64,000 bases of DNA, taken from Verrucomicrobiota bacterium. Lineage in GTDB: Bacteria; Verrucomicrobiota; Verrucomicrobiia; Limisphaerales; UBA9464. Location: positions 123,639-187,638 of the forward strand of contig CANIZL010000001.1 of NCBI GenBank assembly GCA_947471985.1, given 5' to 3'. This document shows, one piece after another, positions 62,573 to 64,000 of this stretch (positions within the stretch are counted from its first letter, which is position 1; each line of letters opens with the position of its first letter). A model generated the notes under the pieces. That model was not told the DNA's origin and searched no databases. It worked only from the letters and a program-made list of their open reading frames with translations. The position numbers were made by a program, and so were the translations under genes.

Positions 62573-63828
62573 AACTTCGCTCCCTCCTTCCGGTTCTCAC
62601 GGCCACCCTGATGACCCTCCGCGCCGGCGATTTCGCCTTGCGGGATGGCGATACCGTGGCGTTTCTGGGGGACAGCATCACGGCGGCGCGCGGCTATACG
62701 AAGATCGTCGAGCTGTACACGCTGATGCGGTTTCCGGATCGGCACGTGCGTTTCGTCAATGCCGGCCAGGGCGGCGACACGGCGCACGGCTGTCTGCAGC
62801 GCCTCGACCGCGACGTGTTTGCCCCGGGGGCGACCGTTCTTACGGTCGCGTTCGGCATCAATGACATTGGTTGGGGAACGAAGGCGGACGATGCGCATCG
62901 GAAGGCTTACCTCGACGGCATTCGGGAAATCGTCACCCGGAGCCGGCAGCGCGGGATTCGGGTGTTTATATGTTCGCCGGCGATCACGGCCGAAGCCCCG
63001 GACACCGCGGAGAAGGGCTATCTCCAGCTTATGGTCGACGACGGCCTGGCGCTGGCGCGCTCGCTGGGGGCGGAGACCATCGATCTCTCGCGGGGAATGC
63101 GGGAGGTGCAGCGCCGCGTGCTGGCGTCCAACGCCACGGAGAAGGAACCCAAGAATCTCATGCGTTTGCATACGGACGATGGTGTTCATCTCAACGACCT
63201 CGGCCAGTTGGCGATGGGCCACGCGTTGCTCCGTGGATTGGGTGCCCCGGCCGAGGTGTCGTCGTTGACGCTGGACGCTTCGGCGCTGAAGCCCGTGGCG
63301 ACGGAGAACTGCGCGGTGTCCGCCCTGAAGCGCCTTCCCGACGGCATCTCCTTCCGCCGTCTGGATCGTGGATTGCCGATGAATCTCGGCATTTTCGGCG
63401 CGCTCAATTTCCGCTGGATCCCGATTCCGGAAACCCTGAATGGCTACCGTCTCCGGGTGACCGGCCTCGACCCGGGCGAGTATGAAGTACGGGTGGAGCG
63501 GCGTTTGCTCGGCCGATACAGCGCCGAGCGCCTCGCGCGCGGCGAGAACATCGCCTCGGCGACCTCCAATGGCTGGGAGCCGGGTGGTCCGTGGGACGCG
63601 CAGTCGGACGCGGTTCGGGAGGTGGTCGATGCCCGCGATAAAGCGTGGGGTGGGGAACATTTTCGCGTTCAATTCAACGCCGATAACCCGTCTTCGGCGA
63701 AGCTGCGACGTCAGGCCAAGACGGCGGATGACGCGCTGGTGACGCTCGCCCGTTCGATGGCGAAGCCGTACCCGTATCTTTTCGAAATCCGCCGCGCCGC
63801 GCCCCCGACTCCGGCGACAGGGAAATAG
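62569..63828 (+). CDS. Exported SGNH/GDSL hydrolase
   Basis: 419 residues from the ATG at 62569 (ATGA overlap with the desaturase). Signal peptide about 1-20. SGNH blocks: Ser36 in 'AFLGDSITAA', Gly in 'NAGQGGDTAHG', Asn in 'AFGINDIGW', Asp204/His207 in 'DDGVHLND'. The C-terminal 160 residues form a beta domain ('LDPGEYEVRVERRLLGRYSA'). It should hydrolyse ester bonds on a carbohydrate or lipid outside the cell. Part of the TetR operon. Confidence 0.92.
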   Translation: MKLRSLLPVLTATLMTLRAGDFALRDGDTVAFLGDSITAARGYTKIVELYTLMRFPDRHVRFVNAGQGGDTAHGCLQRLDRDVFAPGATVLTVAFGINDIGWGTKADDAHRKAYLDGIREIVTRSRQRGIRVFICSPAITAEAPDTAEKGYLQLMVDDGLALARSLGAETIDLSRGMREVQRRVLASNATEKEPKNLMRLHTDDGVHLNDLGQLAMGHALLRGLGAPAEVSSLTLDASALKPVATENCAVSALKRLPDGISFRRLDRGLPMNLGIFGALNFRWIPIPETLNGYRLRVTGLDPGEYEVRVERRLLGRYSAERLARGENIASATSNGWEPGGPWDAQSDAVREVVDARDKAWGGEHFRVQFNADNPSSAKLRRQAKTADDALVTLARSMAKPYPYLFEIRRAAPPTPATGK

Positions 63829-63892
63829 TTCGTCCGCCATTGATGGGTTTGAGCCACAGTTGAATTCGCTGGGGCAAGGATTGGCTCGCCCC

Positions 63893-64000
63893 CTAAGAGC
63901 CCGTCTGAAAACTCCCCGAACCCCAGCAATCACGCGAGTCGACGCAGCATGATTCGTATCATGGCAGTATGAATCCACCCAGTGGCGCTTTCGACGGTAC
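63893..64000 (-). mobile_element. End of an IS5-like insertion sequence (partial)
   Basis: CTAA (63893-63896, fits the YTAR target of IS5-family elements) is followed by an IS-end-like 'GAGCCCGTCTGAAAAC'. Just inside, the minus strand encodes 'WIHTAMIRIMLRRLA' and a stop, as at the C-terminus of IS5-type transposases. The rest lies beyond the window. Confidence 0.6.
63930..64000 (-). CDS. IS5-like transposase, C-terminal end only
   Basis: The last 23 codons, ending in TGA at 63932-63930. Identification rests on the short C-terminal motif and the adjacent terminal sequence. Confidence 0.5.
   Translation of the reverse strand, partial: TVESATGWIHTAMIRIMLRRLA

Overview
The window reads as a high-GC (roughly 60% or more) chromosomal segment of a member of the Verrucomicrobiota, most likely of the Limisphaerales/Pedosphaera type. 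The evidence is family content rather than a marker gene: an ECF sigma factor paired with a Ser/Thr kinase, secreted CARDB proteins with the verrucomicrobial C-terminal module, DUF4832/DUF4874, DUF5069, a sialate O-acetylesterase fused to LamG/DUF2341, paralogues carrying an 'NLRAI.CPE.T' motif beside an ECF/anti-sigma pair, and intergenic hairpins built from CGCGGATAN nonamers. No rRNA, tRNA, CRISPR array or origin was found.

Layout. 1-3.6 kb: ECF sigma, small membrane protein and Ser/Thr kinase (minus strand), divergent from a secreted CARDB protein. 3.6-9.6 kb: a two-TM protein, a glycosidase with an in-frame stop, an MscS channel fused to a cyclic-nucleotide-binding domain, a REP-type (RAYT) transposase with three nearby repeat copies, and a decayed retropepsin-like gene. 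9.9-19.2 kb: an unknown protein, a PlsC acyltransferase, an orphan AbrB protein, a secreted protein, an ECF/anti-sigma operon facing two tandem paralogous membrane-anchored proteins, and DUF5069. 20-23.9 kb: peptide-type ABC importer lacking ATPase genes. 24.1-25.7 kb: AbiEi/AbiEii type IV toxin-antitoxin pair with an 18-bp palindrome in its promoter. 25.9-30.2 kb: alpha/beta hydrolase, DJ-1/PfpI protein, a fragment of a second abiEii, an unknown protein and a methyltransferase. 30.2-41.1 kb: repeat-rich region with secreted or surface genes (DUF4832, Wzz-like, a 785-aa repeat protein, sialate esterase, ankyrin protein).

41.4-57.9 kb is the most coherent block, all on the plus strand: CurA-like reductase, ABC exporter, RpiB-like isomerase, glycogen phosphorylase, RNB exoribonuclease, hibernation factor HPF/RaiA, phosphoketolase, class I fructose-bisphosphate aldolase, then an Mla-type lipid transport operon ending in an MscS channel. 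The first part looks like an energy-limitation programme: glycogen breakdown, feeding of sugar phosphates into phosphoketolase (which can yield acetyl phosphate without oxygen), and ribosome and RNA management. Related palindromes (GGGGTAtTACCCC and TAGGKTTACACCCC variants) lie upstream of the reductase, the aldolase, the Mla operon and the separate DJ-1 gene, so a shared regulator is plausible. 58.2-63.8 kb: FeS-type (6-4) photolyase, an unknown gene, and a TetR-sterol desaturase-SGNH hydrolase operon. The right edge runs into an IS5-like element.

Points most worth checking are the shared palindrome, the modular hairpin repeats, the two genes interrupted by single stop codons, and the abiEii duplication.
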